From: Castellaniella sp049671645 | GTDB lineage: Bacteria; Pseudomonadota; Gammaproteobacteria; Burkholderiales; Burkholderiaceae_B | DNA: 64,000 bases | Reading direction: 5' to 3' | Assembly: GCF_049671645.1 (NCBI RefSeq) | Contig: NZ_JBATVG010000007.1 | Span: 1-64,000, forward strand | Shown here: positions 17,183 to 26,210 of the stretch, piece by piece | How positions within the stretch are numbered: position 1 is the stretch's first letter | Layout: each line of letters starts with the position of its first letter | Program-made: the position numbers and the translations under genes | Notes under the pieces: generated by a model | Told to the model about the DNA's origin: nothing | The model's input: only the letters and a program-made list of their open reading frames with translations | Database searches by the model: none

Positions 17183-18106
17183 ATGTCATCCGCCTTTTAT
17201 CCGATCGGTACGCCCGGAACGCCCTGGGGGGCGGACGAGGTCGCCGCCTGGCTGGGGCGGCAGCGGCGCCAGCGCAGCTATGCCGATCTGGTGCTGCGGG
17301 CGGTGGATGATCTGCGCGGACGGTTCGATGTCGTGCAGTACGGTTCGCTGGATTATGCGCCCGACGTGTATCCCCTGATGGCCTTGCGCAGCCGGCATTG
17401 GCAAGGCGACCGGCCCGTGGCCTTGGTGACGGGCGGGGTGCATGGCTATGAAACCAGCGGGGTGATGGGGGCCTTGCAGTTCGCTTCACGGCACGCGGCG
17501 GATTTTGAAGACCGTTGCGATCTGGTGGTCGCGCCCTGCGTCAGCCCCTGGGGCTTCGAGCGCATCCATCGCTGGAATCCGCAGGCCCTGGACCCCAACC
17601 GATCTTTTCGGGCGAATAGTCCTGCCCGGGAATCCGCCGCCCTGATGCGGCTGGTCGAACCCTTTGCCGCGCAGGTGCGGGTGCATATCGATCTGCATGA
17701 AACCACGGATTCGGACGAAACTGAATTCCGCCCGGCCCTGGCCGCCCGGGATGGACGGCCCTTCGCTCCCGGCGGAATTCCCGACGGTTTCTACCTAGTG
17801 GACGACACCGATGCGCCTCAGCCGGGCTTCCAGCAGGCGATCATCGACGCCGTGGCCCGCGTCACGCATATCGCCCCGGCAGACGAGCGCGGCGAAATCA
17901 TCGGTTCGCCCGTCATGGCGCCGGGAGTGATCCGTTATGCGCTGAGGTCCCTGGGCTTGTGCGCGGGGATTACGGATGCCCCGTATCGCACCACGACCGA
18001 GGTCTATCCGGACAGCCCCAACGCGACGGCGGATCAGTGCAATGCCGCCCAGGCAGCCGCAGTGTGCGCCGCCCTGGATTACGCGCTTTCGCATCAAAGC
18101 TCCTAG
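17183..18106 (+). CDS. M14-family metallocarboxypeptidase/deacylase-like protein
   Basis: The 307-residue protein carries the zinc site of M14/aspartoacylase-type hydrolases: GGVHGYE gives His and Glu, and HIDLHE gives the second His. A Glu in TTTEVYPDSPN is a candidate catalytic base. There is no signal peptide, so it is probably cytoplasmic. GGAGAG lies just upstream of ATG 17183, which is preferred over the in-frame ATG at 17165. Whether it cleaves peptides or an N-acyl amino acid is not decidable from sequence. Confidence 0.85.
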   Translation: MSSAFYPIGTPGTPWGADEVAAWLGRQRRQRSYADLVLRAVDDLRGRFDVVQYGSLDYAPDVYPLMALRSRHWQGDRPVALVTGGVHGYETSGVMGALQFASRHAADFEDRCDLVVAPCVSPWGFERIHRWNPQALDPNRSFRANSPARESAALMRLVEPFAAQVRVHIDLHETTDSDETEFRPALAARDGRPFAPGGIPDGFYLVDDTDAPQPGFQQAIIDAVARVTHIAPADERGEIIGSPVMAPGVIRYALRSLGLCAGITDAPYRTTTEVYPDSPNATADQCNAAQAAAVCAALDYALSHQSS

Positions 18107-18150
18107 GGGTAATTACGGATCTTGTGCTTTGACGGCCAGGTGCCTATACT

Positions 18151-18267
18151 GAAATTGCTACCGGATGGTAGCGATTCTTCGCCTCAGTGGCGTTGACTTC
18201 ACACTGCGCCCATGCAGTGTTTACTGCTCCAGTGGCAGTAGGGCCCCGCCAGAAGGCGGGGCCTTTA
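18151..18267 (+). ncRNA. Probable structured small RNA of five hairpins
   Basis: Five perfect stems follow one another within about 110 bases. They are GCTACC/GGTAGC (18157-18172), CGCC/GGCG (18180-18192), ACACTGC/GCAGTGT (18201-18220), TACTGC/GCAGTA (18222-18240) and the 9-bp GGCCCCGCC/GGCGGGGCC (18242-18263), with TTTA after the last. A TATACT at 18145-18150 with TTGTGC 17 bases before it (18122-18127) places a transcription start near the first stem. The last stem would be the terminator. No convincing gene lies here. It matches no RNA family that I can recall with confidence. Confidence 0.5.
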
Positions 18268-18573
18268 CGTTTGGGGCGCCTCATCCGCATCGTCGCTTTG
18301 CACGGCGCGGGTGCGGCCGATCTGCTCGATACCCGCCTGTTCTCTTTCGGTCCTCTTGGTCCCGCCGCCTGGTGCGCCTCGGACAAGAGCGCCGGCGCTC
18401 ACCGTCTCTTCATGCGAAACCGGGATCGCCTCCGCACGCCCGGAGCCGCAACTGGCCGCCGGTTTGCCGGGCAGCCTTCCCCATCCGGTTTTCAATGAAT
18501 GCTGCTTGCCAAGCCGCCCGGATCTGGGTTTCGGCATGTGCGGATCCGCACTTGCAAGAACGCCGACGAGTCG
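18268..18573. other. Gene-free stretch between small RNA and IclR promoter
   Basis: The open frames here are short, lack family motifs or ribosome sites, and overlap one another. Nothing supportable is seen; it may be decayed coding sequence. Confidence 0.5.
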
Positions 18574-18602
18574 TTGACACACATGATCTTCTATGCCATC
18601 AT
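18574..18602 (+). promoter_or_regulatory. Promoter of the IclR regulator gene
   Basis: A perfect -35 box TTGACA (18574-18579) is followed after 17 bases by CATCAT (18597-18602), which matches four of six -10 positions. It lies 45 bases before the IclR start codon in a locally AT-rich stretch. Confidence 0.6.
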
Positions 18603-18608
18603 AAAAAT

Positions 18609-18626
18609 ATGAAATCGCAGTTTCAT
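18609..18626. promoter_or_regulatory. Palindromic operator, IclR type
   Basis: ATGAAA (18609-18614), six bases, then TTTCAT (18621-18626) form a perfect palindrome just downstream of the -10 box. IclR-family repressors such as KdgR bind TGAAA-TTTCA type palindromes, and here the site would block transcription start. Autoregulation, extending to the whole operon, is inferred. Confidence 0.6.
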
Positions 18627-18647
18627 TTTTTATTAGGCTAGAAAAAG

Positions 18648-19439
18648 ATGGATAAAAAGAAAAAACCAGCGTCGGCGACACCCGAGGTGGCCCGCTCGAT
18701 CATCAATGCCATGTCTATCCTCGAGGCCCTGCAGGCCACCGACGATTTGCTGACCCTCAGCGAACTGAGCGAGCGCTGCAATTTGTCGAAGGCGACTGCC
18801 ATGCGCTACTTGGGTGCATTCGAGCAGGGCGGCTACGTCAGTCGCAATGCGCGGGATGGCAAATACGCCTTGGGCGCAAAGATCGTGCAGTTGGCGCAGC
18901 GGTTCTACATGCGGGATCACTTGCTGATGATCGCCAGCGGGTCGCTGAGATCACTGGCCGAACAGTGCGGCGAGACATCCCATCTGGCCGTGCTCGATGA
19001 AACCGAGGTGATCTATCTGGATATTGTCGACAGCCAGCAGCGGGTGCAGGCGGTCGTGCGTCGCGGTGATCGGGCGCCCGCCTATTGCGTCGCATCGGGC
19101 CGGGCCATCCTCGCCCAGAGCGAAAAGGATGCGGTGGACGCCGTCCTGAGTCATGGCCTTTCCCCCATGACGAATCGCACCGTCACTGACGAATCGAAGT
19201 TCCTGGCGCTGCTGGCGCAAGGCCGAGAGGATGGCTATTTCGTCTCCGCCGGCGAGTTCGTGGAGGACATCGTTGGCATTTCAGTACCGCTGTTTGCTCC
19301 GGATGGACGCGTATTCGCTGCCATCGGGGTGTCGTTCCCGTCTTTTCGCACAACGTCGAAAGACATTGAAGTTGTTGGGCAGTTGATCAAGAAGCATGCA
19401 GAAGACATTTCGAGGTCGTTCAAACAAATGACCACATGA
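18648..19439 (+). CDS. IclR-family transcriptional regulator
   Basis: The 263-residue protein has the IclR winged helix-turn-helix (SIINAMSILEALQATDDLLTLSELSERCNLSKATAMRYLGAFEQGGYV) and the GAF-like effector domain with GETSHLAVLDETEVIYLDIV, APAYCVASGRAILA and VEDIVGISVPLFAPDGRVFAAIGVS. It is the first gene of the ABC importer/amidase run, 21 bases ahead of the binding-protein gene, so it likely controls that operon and itself. The effector is unknown. Confidence 0.93.
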   Translation: MDKKKKPASATPEVARSIINAMSILEALQATDDLLTLSELSERCNLSKATAMRYLGAFEQGGYVSRNARDGKYALGAKIVQLAQRFYMRDHLLMIASGSLRSLAEQCGETSHLAVLDETEVIYLDIVDSQQRVQAVVRRGDRAPAYCVASGRAILAQSEKDAVDAVLSHGLSPMTNRTVTDESKFLALLAQGREDGYFVSAGEFVEDIVGISVPLFAPDGRVFAAIGVSFPSFRTTSKDIEVVGQLIKKHAEDISRSFKQMTT

Positions 19440-19460
19440 TTTCCCTGGAGGAAACTCGCT

Positions 19461-20516
19461 ATGCCGAACTTCAACCGTCGCCGTTTGCTGGCCGCCAGCG
19501 TCGGTGCTATCGCAGCATCCCCGTTCTTCACATCCAACCTGGTTTATGCCAAGGATAAGCGGATCGTCGTGACATCATTGGGCGGGCTATGGGAACGCTC
19601 CATCCGCCAGGATTTCATTCCCTTGTTCAAAGAGCGCACCGGGGCCGACGTCGACATCGTCCTGGGCGGCCCTTCCCAATGGATGAGCCAGATCGAGTCC
19701 CAGCCCGGTAAACCGCCCCTGGACACGATCGACAACAGCGAAACGCTGGCCTACCGGCTCATGGAACAGAACATGGCCGTCAAGCTGACCGAGGACAAGG
19801 TTCCCAACCTGGCCGACATCCCGCCGATCTTCCGCGCGCCTTGGGATGACTATGCGGCCATGTACATGTATTCCGCCGCCGGATTTTTCTACAACAAGGA
19901 AAAAATCAAGGACCCGCCCAAGTCCTGGGTCGAGTTCTTCGAGCGTGCGGGCAAGGGCGAGTTTGGCAAATCGCTCTCGCTGCCCGACATTTCCTACGGT
20001 TGGGGCAATGCCTTCATCTGGGCCTACGCGGCGGCCCATGGCGGCGGTATCGACAATATCGAGCTCGGATTCGATGCCATCGAGCGGGTGAAGCCCTACG
20101 TCGTCAAATTCTGGGCCAATTCCGGCGAGGTCGAGCGCCTCATCACCAGCCGGGAGGTCGACATCGGCGTGTTCTGGGACGGCCGGATCTATTCCCTGAT
20201 CGAAGGCGGCGCCAGCTATCTGGGCTTCCAGCGCATGGATTCCCATGTCCTGATTTCGGGCATGGCGTCCCAGGTTGTGAAAAATGGGAACGAGGCGCTG
20301 GCGCTGGAATTCCTGAATACCTTGCTGGATCCGGCGCCGCAACTGCGATTCCACCAAACGATCAATTACGCGGTGACGAATGCCAAGGTCCAGTACCCCG
20401 AGTCGAGCCGGCATCAGATTCTGCCGGCGTCCAAGGGCATCATCCCGCCGTATCGGGAATTGGCCAAACTGACTCCCGGGATGATCCAGACCTGGAATCA
20501 GAAGATCCGTACCTGA
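19461..20516 (+). CDS. ABC importer substrate-binding protein, polyamine type
   Basis: The 351-residue protein has an N-terminal NRRRLLAASVGAIAASP that looks like a Tat signal, followed by a family 1/8 extracellular solute-binding fold as in PotD/PotF relatives (VVTSLGGLWERSIRQDFIPLFKERTGADVDIV). A ribosome site GGAGG precedes the ATG. It starts the transporter block; permeases and ATPase follow directly. Homologues bind putrescine, spermidine and other amines or opines. The ligand here is unknown, but the downstream amidase suggests an amide. Confidence 0.92.
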   Translation: MPNFNRRRLLAASVGAIAASPFFTSNLVYAKDKRIVVTSLGGLWERSIRQDFIPLFKERTGADVDIVLGGPSQWMSQIESQPGKPPLDTIDNSETLAYRLMEQNMAVKLTEDKVPNLADIPPIFRAPWDDYAAMYMYSAAGFFYNKEKIKDPPKSWVEFFERAGKGEFGKSLSLPDISYGWGNAFIWAYAAAHGGGIDNIELGFDAIERVKPYVVKFWANSGEVERLITSREVDIGVFWDGRIYSLIEGGASYLGFQRMDSHVLISGMASQVVKNGNEALALEFLNTLLDPAPQLRFHQTINYAVTNAKVQYPESSRHQILPASKGIIPPYRELAKLTPGMIQTWNQKIRT

Positions 20517-20539
20517 TCCTGACCGACAAGAGGGCTGGC

Positions 20540-21418
20540 ATGTTGAGCAAATTGTCCGCGCCTGTATCGACGAGGCCTTTGACCGGTCCTCCCATGAAGC
20601 TCCTGGTTCCGGTTACTGCGTTTCTGGCGCTGTTCTATCTGATCCCCCTGGCGCTCATCACATTGATGAGCGCGGGGCACCCGCCGTCGTTTTCCCTGGG
20701 GCTGGGGCTGCTGAGCCTGGAACACTACGCCAAGTTCCTGTCTTCGCCGTACTACCTCAAGGTTCTGCTGGACACGGTCCTCCTGGGCTTGGCCGTTGCG
20801 TTCATTACCACCATCCTCGCCTATCCCGTCGCTTATTTCCTGGTCCGCTCCCGGTCACGCTATCGCGGCTTCGTCTACTTCGTGACGCTGATTCCCATGG
20901 CGGTCGGGATGAACATGATCACGCTCGGGTGGCTGATCATCCTCGGGCGCAACGGCTTCATCAATACCTTGCTCGACGCCCTGGGAATCATCGATCAGCC
21001 GTTGGGGCTGCTCTATACCTGGCCGGCCATGGCGGTGGGACTGGTGAACGTCATCTTCACCTTCATGGTGCTGCCGATCGCAGCCGTGCTGAAGAACATA
21101 GATCCTTCCTTGGAGCGCGCCGCCCGCAATCTCGGGGCCGGCCCGGTGCGGACGTTCCTCATGGTGACTTTGCCGCTGAGCGCGGAGGGGGTCGCCGCGG
21201 GGTTCCTGGCGGTGTTCATGCAGACCAGCGGCGCGCTGGTGATGCCGCTGCTGCTTGGCGGGACGTCGAATACGGTGCTCTCCGTGTCCATCTGGGAGCA
21301 GTATGCGGTGGCCAATGATCGCAATTTCGCGGCCGCCCTGTCGCTCATCTTGCTGGTGGCAGCGCTCAGCGTGCTCTGGCTCCAGCTCAAGATCAGCAAA
21401 TCGCGAGAGGTGCTGTGA
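20540..21418 (+). CDS. ABC transporter permease, PotB type
   Basis: This 292-residue protein has six likely membrane helices and the permease EAA loop (LERAARNLGAGPVRTFLMVTLPLSAEGV). I chose ATG 20540, 23 bases after the binding-protein gene; the longer open frame upstream runs through that gene and is an artefact. The stop overlaps the second permease start as TGATG. Confidence 0.92.
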   Translation: MLSKLSAPVSTRPLTGPPMKLLVPVTAFLALFYLIPLALITLMSAGHPPSFSLGLGLLSLEHYAKFLSSPYYLKVLLDTVLLGLAVAFITTILAYPVAYFLVRSRSRYRGFVYFVTLIPMAVGMNMITLGWLIILGRNGFINTLLDALGIIDQPLGLLYTWPAMAVGLVNVIFTFMVLPIAAVLKNIDPSLERAARNLGAGPVRTFLMVTLPLSAEGVAAGFLAVFMQTSGALVMPLLLGGTSNTVLSVSIWEQYAVANDRNFAAALSLILLVAALSVLWLQLKISKSREVL

Positions 21419-22251
21419 TGGATGACACGAGAACGGAGGTCCCTTCCATGGGACACAGGGTGCGCAACGGGTTGCTGCGGGCCGCCTGGCGCTTCTACCT
21501 GGTGCTGATCATTGTCTTTCTGCTGTTTCCGGCGTTGCTGGTGGTGGTGGTGTCGTTCGATACGGCCAGCTACATGCGTTTCCCGCCCGACGGCTTCACG
21601 CTGCGCTGGTACCGGACCGCGTTTATGTCGGAGACCATCCGCCTGGCGGTCTACAACAGCGTGATCGTGGCCATTTTCAGCACCACCGCGTCGATTGCGC
21701 TGGCGGTTCCCTCCGCCATCGTGATTGTCCGCCGCCGCTTTCCCGGCCGGGATGCGCTGTATACGTTCCTGATGTCTCCCATCGCCGTCCCCTGGGTAGT
21801 GTTCGGCCTTGCGTTGTTGTATCTGTGGAGCGCCGCAGGCTGGAATCGGGGGCTCGCGGCGATTGTCATTGGACACACCGTGATCGGCATGCCGTACGTG
21901 CTGCGCACATGCACGGCAGTCCTGAGTCACGCGACGCCATCGTGCGAACTGGCGGCCCGGACGCTGGGCGCGAATCCGTGGAACACCTTCCGGCTGGTGA
22001 CTCTGCCGATGATGAAGGCAGGCGTCATCGCAGGCGCGACCTTCTGCCTGCTGATCTCCTTCATCAATGTCCCGGTGCCGCTGTTCTTGACCACGTCGTC
22101 TTCGACGACCATTCAGATCGCCATCTTCAGCTACATGCTGAGCAATTACGACCCGGGTGTGGCTGCAATCGCCTCGTTTCAGCTCGTGCTCATCCTGCTG
22201 GCGCTTTACGTCGCCCAGCGGATTGCCAATCTTCGTGAATTCATTGTGTAG
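21418..22251 (+). CDS. ABC transporter permease, PotC type
   Basis: The 277-residue inner-membrane protein has six helices and the EAA loop (CELAARTLGANPWNTFRLVTLPMMKAGV). The start ATG overlaps the stop of the preceding permease by one base; a GTG three bases earlier is equally in frame. It pairs with PotB-type permease 20540-21418 to form the channel of the importer. Confidence 0.92.
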   Translation: MDDTRTEVPSMGHRVRNGLLRAAWRFYLVLIIVFLLFPALLVVVVSFDTASYMRFPPDGFTLRWYRTAFMSETIRLAVYNSVIVAIFSTTASIALAVPSAIVIVRRRFPGRDALYTFLMSPIAVPWVVFGLALLYLWSAAGWNRGLAAIVIGHTVIGMPYVLRTCTAVLSHATPSCELAARTLGANPWNTFRLVTLPMMKAGVIAGATFCLLISFINVPVPLFLTTSSSTTIQIAIFSYMLSNYDPGVAAIASFQLVLILLALYVAQRIANLREFIV

Positions 22252-22257
22252 GCCAGA

Positions 22258-23451
22258 ATGACAAACGACCTTTCGAACATGCCGGATGCCTCCAGCGCGA
22301 AGCCGTCTGGCGACGATACCCGGCACACGCTGGAATTGAAGCATGTGCGGCACACTTTCGGCGATACGGTCGCAGTCGACGACGTATCGTTCGTGGCCCG
22401 CCGCGGTGAGTTCCTGTCGCTGCTGGGGCCCAGCGGATGCGGCAAGACGACGACGTTGTCGATGATTGCCGGCTTCCTGAACGCCACCAGCGGGGCGATT
22501 CATATCGAAGGCCGCCGCGTCGATCACCTGGCGCCGGAAAAGCGCAATACCGGCATGGTGTTCCAGAACTATGCGCTGTTTCCCCACATGTCCGTCTCCG
22601 AGAACGTCGGCTTCGGGCTGCGGATGCGGGGCGTCAAGGGCGAGGCGGCCGACAGGCGGGTCCGTGAGGCCTTGCGCATGGTGCGGATCGAGAATTTCGC
22701 CGACCGGCGGCCCAATCAGCTCAGCGGCGGACAGCAGCAACGGGTGGCGCTTGCCCGCGCAATGGTCATCAAACCGGATCTGCTGCTTCTGGACGAGCCC
22801 TTTGGCGCGCTCGACCGGCAGCTTCGCGAAGATATGCAAAGAGAGCTCAAGACCCTGCAGCGCTCGGTGCAACTGGCGACGGTCTTTGTGACGCATGACC
22901 AGGACGAGGCGCTTTCGATGTCGGACCGGATCGCCGTCATGAATAACGGCAACATCGAGCAGATCGATGCGCCGTCGATCATCTACGAGTACCCCGAAAC
23001 GATTTTCGTAGCGCGTTTCGTGGGCAAGTCGAATCTGTTCAACGGCACCCTCATCGAAGCCGGCCCGACGCATTCAGTCGTGGACAGCGAGGTCGGCCGG
23101 TTGATTTTGCCAGCGCTCGGGCAGGCCCCCGCGCCGGGGACCGATGTCCAGTGCCTGGTCCGCCCCGGAAACATCCGGTGCACCCCGGCCGCCGCATCCG
23201 TTGATCCGGGCGCGGGGTCTGTCTGCGCGGCGCAGGGCCTGATCAACGATGCTGTCTATCGCGGCGGCATCAGCGAGGCGCATATCGCCATAGGCGAGTA
23301 CTCGATGTTGGCGGAAACGGCGCCGAACATCGACTTGCATTCTTTGTCAGCTTCGGTGGCGGGAAGCGGAACTATACGAGTGGAGTGGAATGCGGATGAC
23401 ACGAGAATCTATGTGAATGGCCGGCTGCGCCGATGGAAGCATGTTTATTAA
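22258..23451 (+). CDS. ABC transporter ATP-binding protein, PotA type
   Basis: The 397-residue ATPase has Walker A GPSGCGKTT, the signature LSGGQQQR, Walker B LLLLDEPFGALD and the switch His in VFVTHDQDEAL. A C-terminal TOBE-like domain starts near residue 290, as in MalK/PotA. It begins six bases after the second permease. It powers import of the ligand bound by the 19461-20516 protein. Confidence 0.95.
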   Translation: MTNDLSNMPDASSAKPSGDDTRHTLELKHVRHTFGDTVAVDDVSFVARRGEFLSLLGPSGCGKTTTLSMIAGFLNATSGAIHIEGRRVDHLAPEKRNTGMVFQNYALFPHMSVSENVGFGLRMRGVKGEAADRRVREALRMVRIENFADRRPNQLSGGQQQRVALARAMVIKPDLLLLDEPFGALDRQLREDMQRELKTLQRSVQLATVFVTHDQDEALSMSDRIAVMNNGNIEQIDAPSIIYEYPETIFVARFVGKSNLFNGTLIEAGPTHSVVDSEVGRLILPALGQAPAPGTDVQCLVRPGNIRCTPAAASVDPGAGSVCAAQGLINDAVYRGGISEAHIAIGEYSMLAETAPNIDLHSLSASVAGSGTIRVEWNADDTRIYVNGRLRRWKHVY

Positions 23452-23475
23452 TCTGGATTTGAAAGGGTTTTTCTG

Positions 23476-24579
23476 ATGAAAATCTTCGATACGTATACTG
23501 CAGTGGCTGTGCAATCCGAGCCGATCGTCGTGCTCAAACGCAAGCAGCTCGAACAGAATCTCAACCGTGCATTGGAGATCCTGGAATCATCGCTGTATTC
23601 GGTGCCCAACGCGAAGGCGCCGGACATGCAGATCGACTATGAACCGTATGCGCCCGTCAAGCTGGTGGCGTTCCCGGAGGATTTCCTGCAGGGCTACACC
23701 ATGCGCGCCAACCTGGACGTGCATGTCCAGGAAATCGGCATCACCATTCCCGGCCCGGAGACCGACAAACTGGCGGCTCTGGCCAAGAAAATGGGAATCT
23801 ATCTGTACGGGGTGGCGCTGGAAGTGCTGCCGCAGTGGCCGGACCGGATCTTCAATTGTGGTTTCATCATCGATCCGAATGGCGAGATCATCCACAAATT
23901 CCATAAGTTCTCCCCTGCCATTCACTACGAGATCACCACCAGCCCGTTCGAAGTGCTGGATGAGTATCTGGAGGTGTTCGGCCAGGGCAAGTCGATGCTG
24001 CAGACGCTGTTTCCCGTCAGCGACACGCCGCTGGGAAAGATCGGCACCATCATCTGCAACGACGGTTACCACCCGGAGTATTTCCGCGCCGTGCAGGTCA
24101 ATGGCGCAGAGGTCATCATTCGCCCGGCGCTGGCGGAACCCGGCGTGAGCAAGGGTTGGTTCGAAATGACCAACCGCGCCGGCGCGCTGGCGACGTTGAG
24201 CTATGTCGTGGCGCCCAATATGGGCGGCGTGATCGGCCCCGAGCATGCCAAGACCATGATGGCCGGAGATTCGATGATCGTCGACTATGACGGCCAGATC
24301 GTGTCGCGGATTCCCTGGCCCGGCGAAGGCATGGTGTCGGGCACCATTCGCCTGGAGCATTTGCGCCAGCGCCGGTCGGATCCGAGCCGCAACTTTCCCT
24401 CGCTGCTCAAGACGGAAGTCCTGCGTGAGGTATACGCAGAGACGATCTATCCCGCAAACGCCACCAATGGCGAGGCGATCCGCACCTTCAAGGAACTGTA
24501 CAAGAAGGATACGCGCCATCTCGGTGTGATCGAAAAGCTGTTCGAGCGCGGCGTCTACACGCGCCCGCGTCAATATTGA
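23476..24579 (+). CDS. Nitrilase-superfamily aliphatic amidase (AmiE/AmiF-like)
   Basis: The 367-residue protein has the full carbon-nitrogen hydrolase triad: Glu in AFPEDFLQG, Lys in HKFHKF and Cys in ICNDGYHPEYFRA. The Cys motif and the NCGFIIDPNGEIIHKFHK segment are closest to aliphatic amidase AmiE and formamidase AmiF. It would hydrolyse an amide to a carboxylate and ammonia in the cytoplasm. It lies 24 bases after the ABC ATPase and before an aldehyde dehydrogenase, so it presumably acts on the imported compound. The substrate is not known. Confidence 0.88.
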   Translation: MKIFDTYTAVAVQSEPIVVLKRKQLEQNLNRALEILESSLYSVPNAKAPDMQIDYEPYAPVKLVAFPEDFLQGYTMRANLDVHVQEIGITIPGPETDKLAALAKKMGIYLYGVALEVLPQWPDRIFNCGFIIDPNGEIIHKFHKFSPAIHYEITTSPFEVLDEYLEVFGQGKSMLQTLFPVSDTPLGKIGTIICNDGYHPEYFRAVQVNGAEVIIRPALAEPGVSKGWFEMTNRAGALATLSYVVAPNMGGVIGPEHAKTMMAGDSMIVDYDGQIVSRIPWPGEGMVSGTIRLEHLRQRRSDPSRNFPSLLKTEVLREVYAETIYPANATNGEAIRTFKELYKKDTRHLGVIEKLFERGVYTRPRQY

Positions 24580-24660
24580 TCCACCTACCTGAGCGGGCGG
24601 GCCGCCTGGCGGCCCCGCCCCGCCAATTTTCCTGCACCCATTCCAACCAGGAGGTCGACC

Positions 24661-26160
24661 ATGCACCCGCTTACCTTTGCGCAGTGGAAAGAGCGCGCCG
24701 CCCAGGCCAAGATCAGGACTCGGCATTACATCGACGGGGAGTTCCGCGATGCCATCGGCGGGGGCGTATTCTCCGTCGTCAATCCGGCCGACGGCTCGGT
24801 ACTTGCGAAGGTCGGCAAAGGAGGCGCCGATGATATCGACGTTGCGGTCGCATCGGCTCGCAAGACGTTCAAGGACGGAGTCTGGTCCCGGATGGATCCG
24901 CGCGACCGTATGGATGTGCTGTACCGCCTGGCGGGTCTGATCGAACGCGACGCAGAGGAATTTGCGCTGCTGGATACGCTGTGCATGGGCAAGCCGATCA
25001 GCGACATGCTTGCAGGCGATGTGCCGTTCAGTCAACTGACATTCCAGTTTTTCGCGGAGTGCATCGACAAGATGACGGGACACCTGACCAATACCGATGC
25101 CAATTCTCTGCATTACATCTCCCGTGAGCCGCTGGGCGTGGTCGGGTGCATTGTTCCGTGGAATTACCCCCTCATGATGGCTGCCTGGAAGGTGGCGCCC
25201 GCTCTCGCGGCGGGAAATTCCGTCGTGCTCAAGCCCGCCGAACAATCTCCCCTGAGCGCTTTGCTGCTCGCCGAACTGTTCGTCGAGGCGGGAGGCCCCC
25301 CGGGAGTCTTCAACGTGGTGAACGGCCTGGGCGAGGAGGCCGGCAAGGCGCTGGCGCTGCATCGGGATGTGGACAAGATCTCATTCACCGGTTCGGTCGA
25401 GGTCGGCAAGCTGATGCTGATCTATGCAGGCCAGTCCAATATGAAGCGGGTATCCACCGAATGCGGCGGCAAGAGCCCGCAGATCATCCTGGCGGATGCG
25501 GTCGATCTCGATGTCGCCGCGGAGTACGTGGTGAACGGCATTTTCGCCAATCAGGGCGAAGTCTGTTCGGCGGGTTCGCGGATTCTTGTCCAGTCATCGA
25601 TCCATGACGATTTCCTGGCCCGGGTGCTCGACAAGGCATCGAACGCCTTCGCGCCGGGCCATCCGCTGGACCCTGCCACCACCATGGGGCCGCTGGTGAC
25701 CCGGGAGCAGCGGGAGCGGGTGCTGGGCTATGTTGCCCATGGCAGAGAAGAGGGGGCCACGCTGGCCTATGAAGGCAGCCTGGGATCGGCCGTGGAAGGC
25801 GGGTTCTATGTCGCCCCCACCTTGTTCACCGAGGTGCGGCCGGCAATGCGCATCGCCCGCGAGGAAATCTTCGGGCCGGTGGCCGCGGTCATGTCGTTCG
25901 AGACGCCGGACGAAGCGATTCGGATCGCCAATGATTCGATCTACGGCCTTGCCGCCAGCGTCTGGACCGGAAGCCTGAGCAGGGCTCACAGGATGGCGCG
26001 AGATATCGAGGCCGGGATGATCTGGGTCAACTGCTATGACCATGGCGATATGACCCAGCCTTGGGGGGGCTACAAGCAGTCCGGCAACGGACGGGATAAA
26101 TGCTTCGAAGCGCTGCTTGCGCATACCCAGACCAAGTCGGTCTGGGTGCATCTGGGCTGA
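24661..26160 (+). CDS. NAD(P)-dependent aldehyde dehydrogenase
   Basis: This 499-residue ALDH has the catalytic Cys in FANQGEVCSAGSRILVQ, the general-base Glu in STECGGKSPQIILADA and the Rossmann-type FTGSVEVGK. It is most like betaine-aldehyde/gamma-glutamyl-aminobutyraldehyde dehydrogenases that oxidise amino-aldehydes. AGGAGG lies upstream of the ATG. An 81-base GC-rich gap separates it from the amidase. It probably oxidises an aldehyde made further along the same pathway. Confidence 0.92.
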   Translation: MHPLTFAQWKERAAQAKIRTRHYIDGEFRDAIGGGVFSVVNPADGSVLAKVGKGGADDIDVAVASARKTFKDGVWSRMDPRDRMDVLYRLAGLIERDAEEFALLDTLCMGKPISDMLAGDVPFSQLTFQFFAECIDKMTGHLTNTDANSLHYISREPLGVVGCIVPWNYPLMMAAWKVAPALAAGNSVVLKPAEQSPLSALLLAELFVEAGGPPGVFNVVNGLGEEAGKALALHRDVDKISFTGSVEVGKLMLIYAGQSNMKRVSTECGGKSPQIILADAVDLDVAAEYVVNGIFANQGEVCSAGSRILVQSSIHDDFLARVLDKASNAFAPGHPLDPATTMGPLVTREQRERVLGYVAHGREEGATLAYEGSLGSAVEGGFYVAPTLFTEVRPAMRIAREEIFGPVAAVMSFETPDEAIRIANDSIYGLAASVWTGSLSRAHRMARDIEAGMIWVNCYDHGDMTQPWGGYKQSGNGRDKCFEALLAHTQTKSVWVHLG

Positions 26161-26210
26161 CGGGCCGCCCGCGAGGCCTTGCCGAACGAATACAACAGGA
26201 AACTCCAGAG

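Noticed and set aside
18187..18681. Overlapping short frames in the 18.1-18.7 kb gap
   Set aside because: They overlap the hairpins or the IclR promoter, lack ribosome sites and family motifs, and are best seen as non-coding.
21013..23073. 686-residue minus-strand frame opposite the ABC genes
   Set aside because: It is antisense to two permease genes and the ATPase gene, all with strong motifs; the composition is that of a shadow frame.
24596..24633. GC-rich hairpin between amidase and aldehyde dehydrogenase genes
   Set aside because: The stem is imperfect and has only a short T stretch; transcription probably continues, so it is not listed as a terminator.
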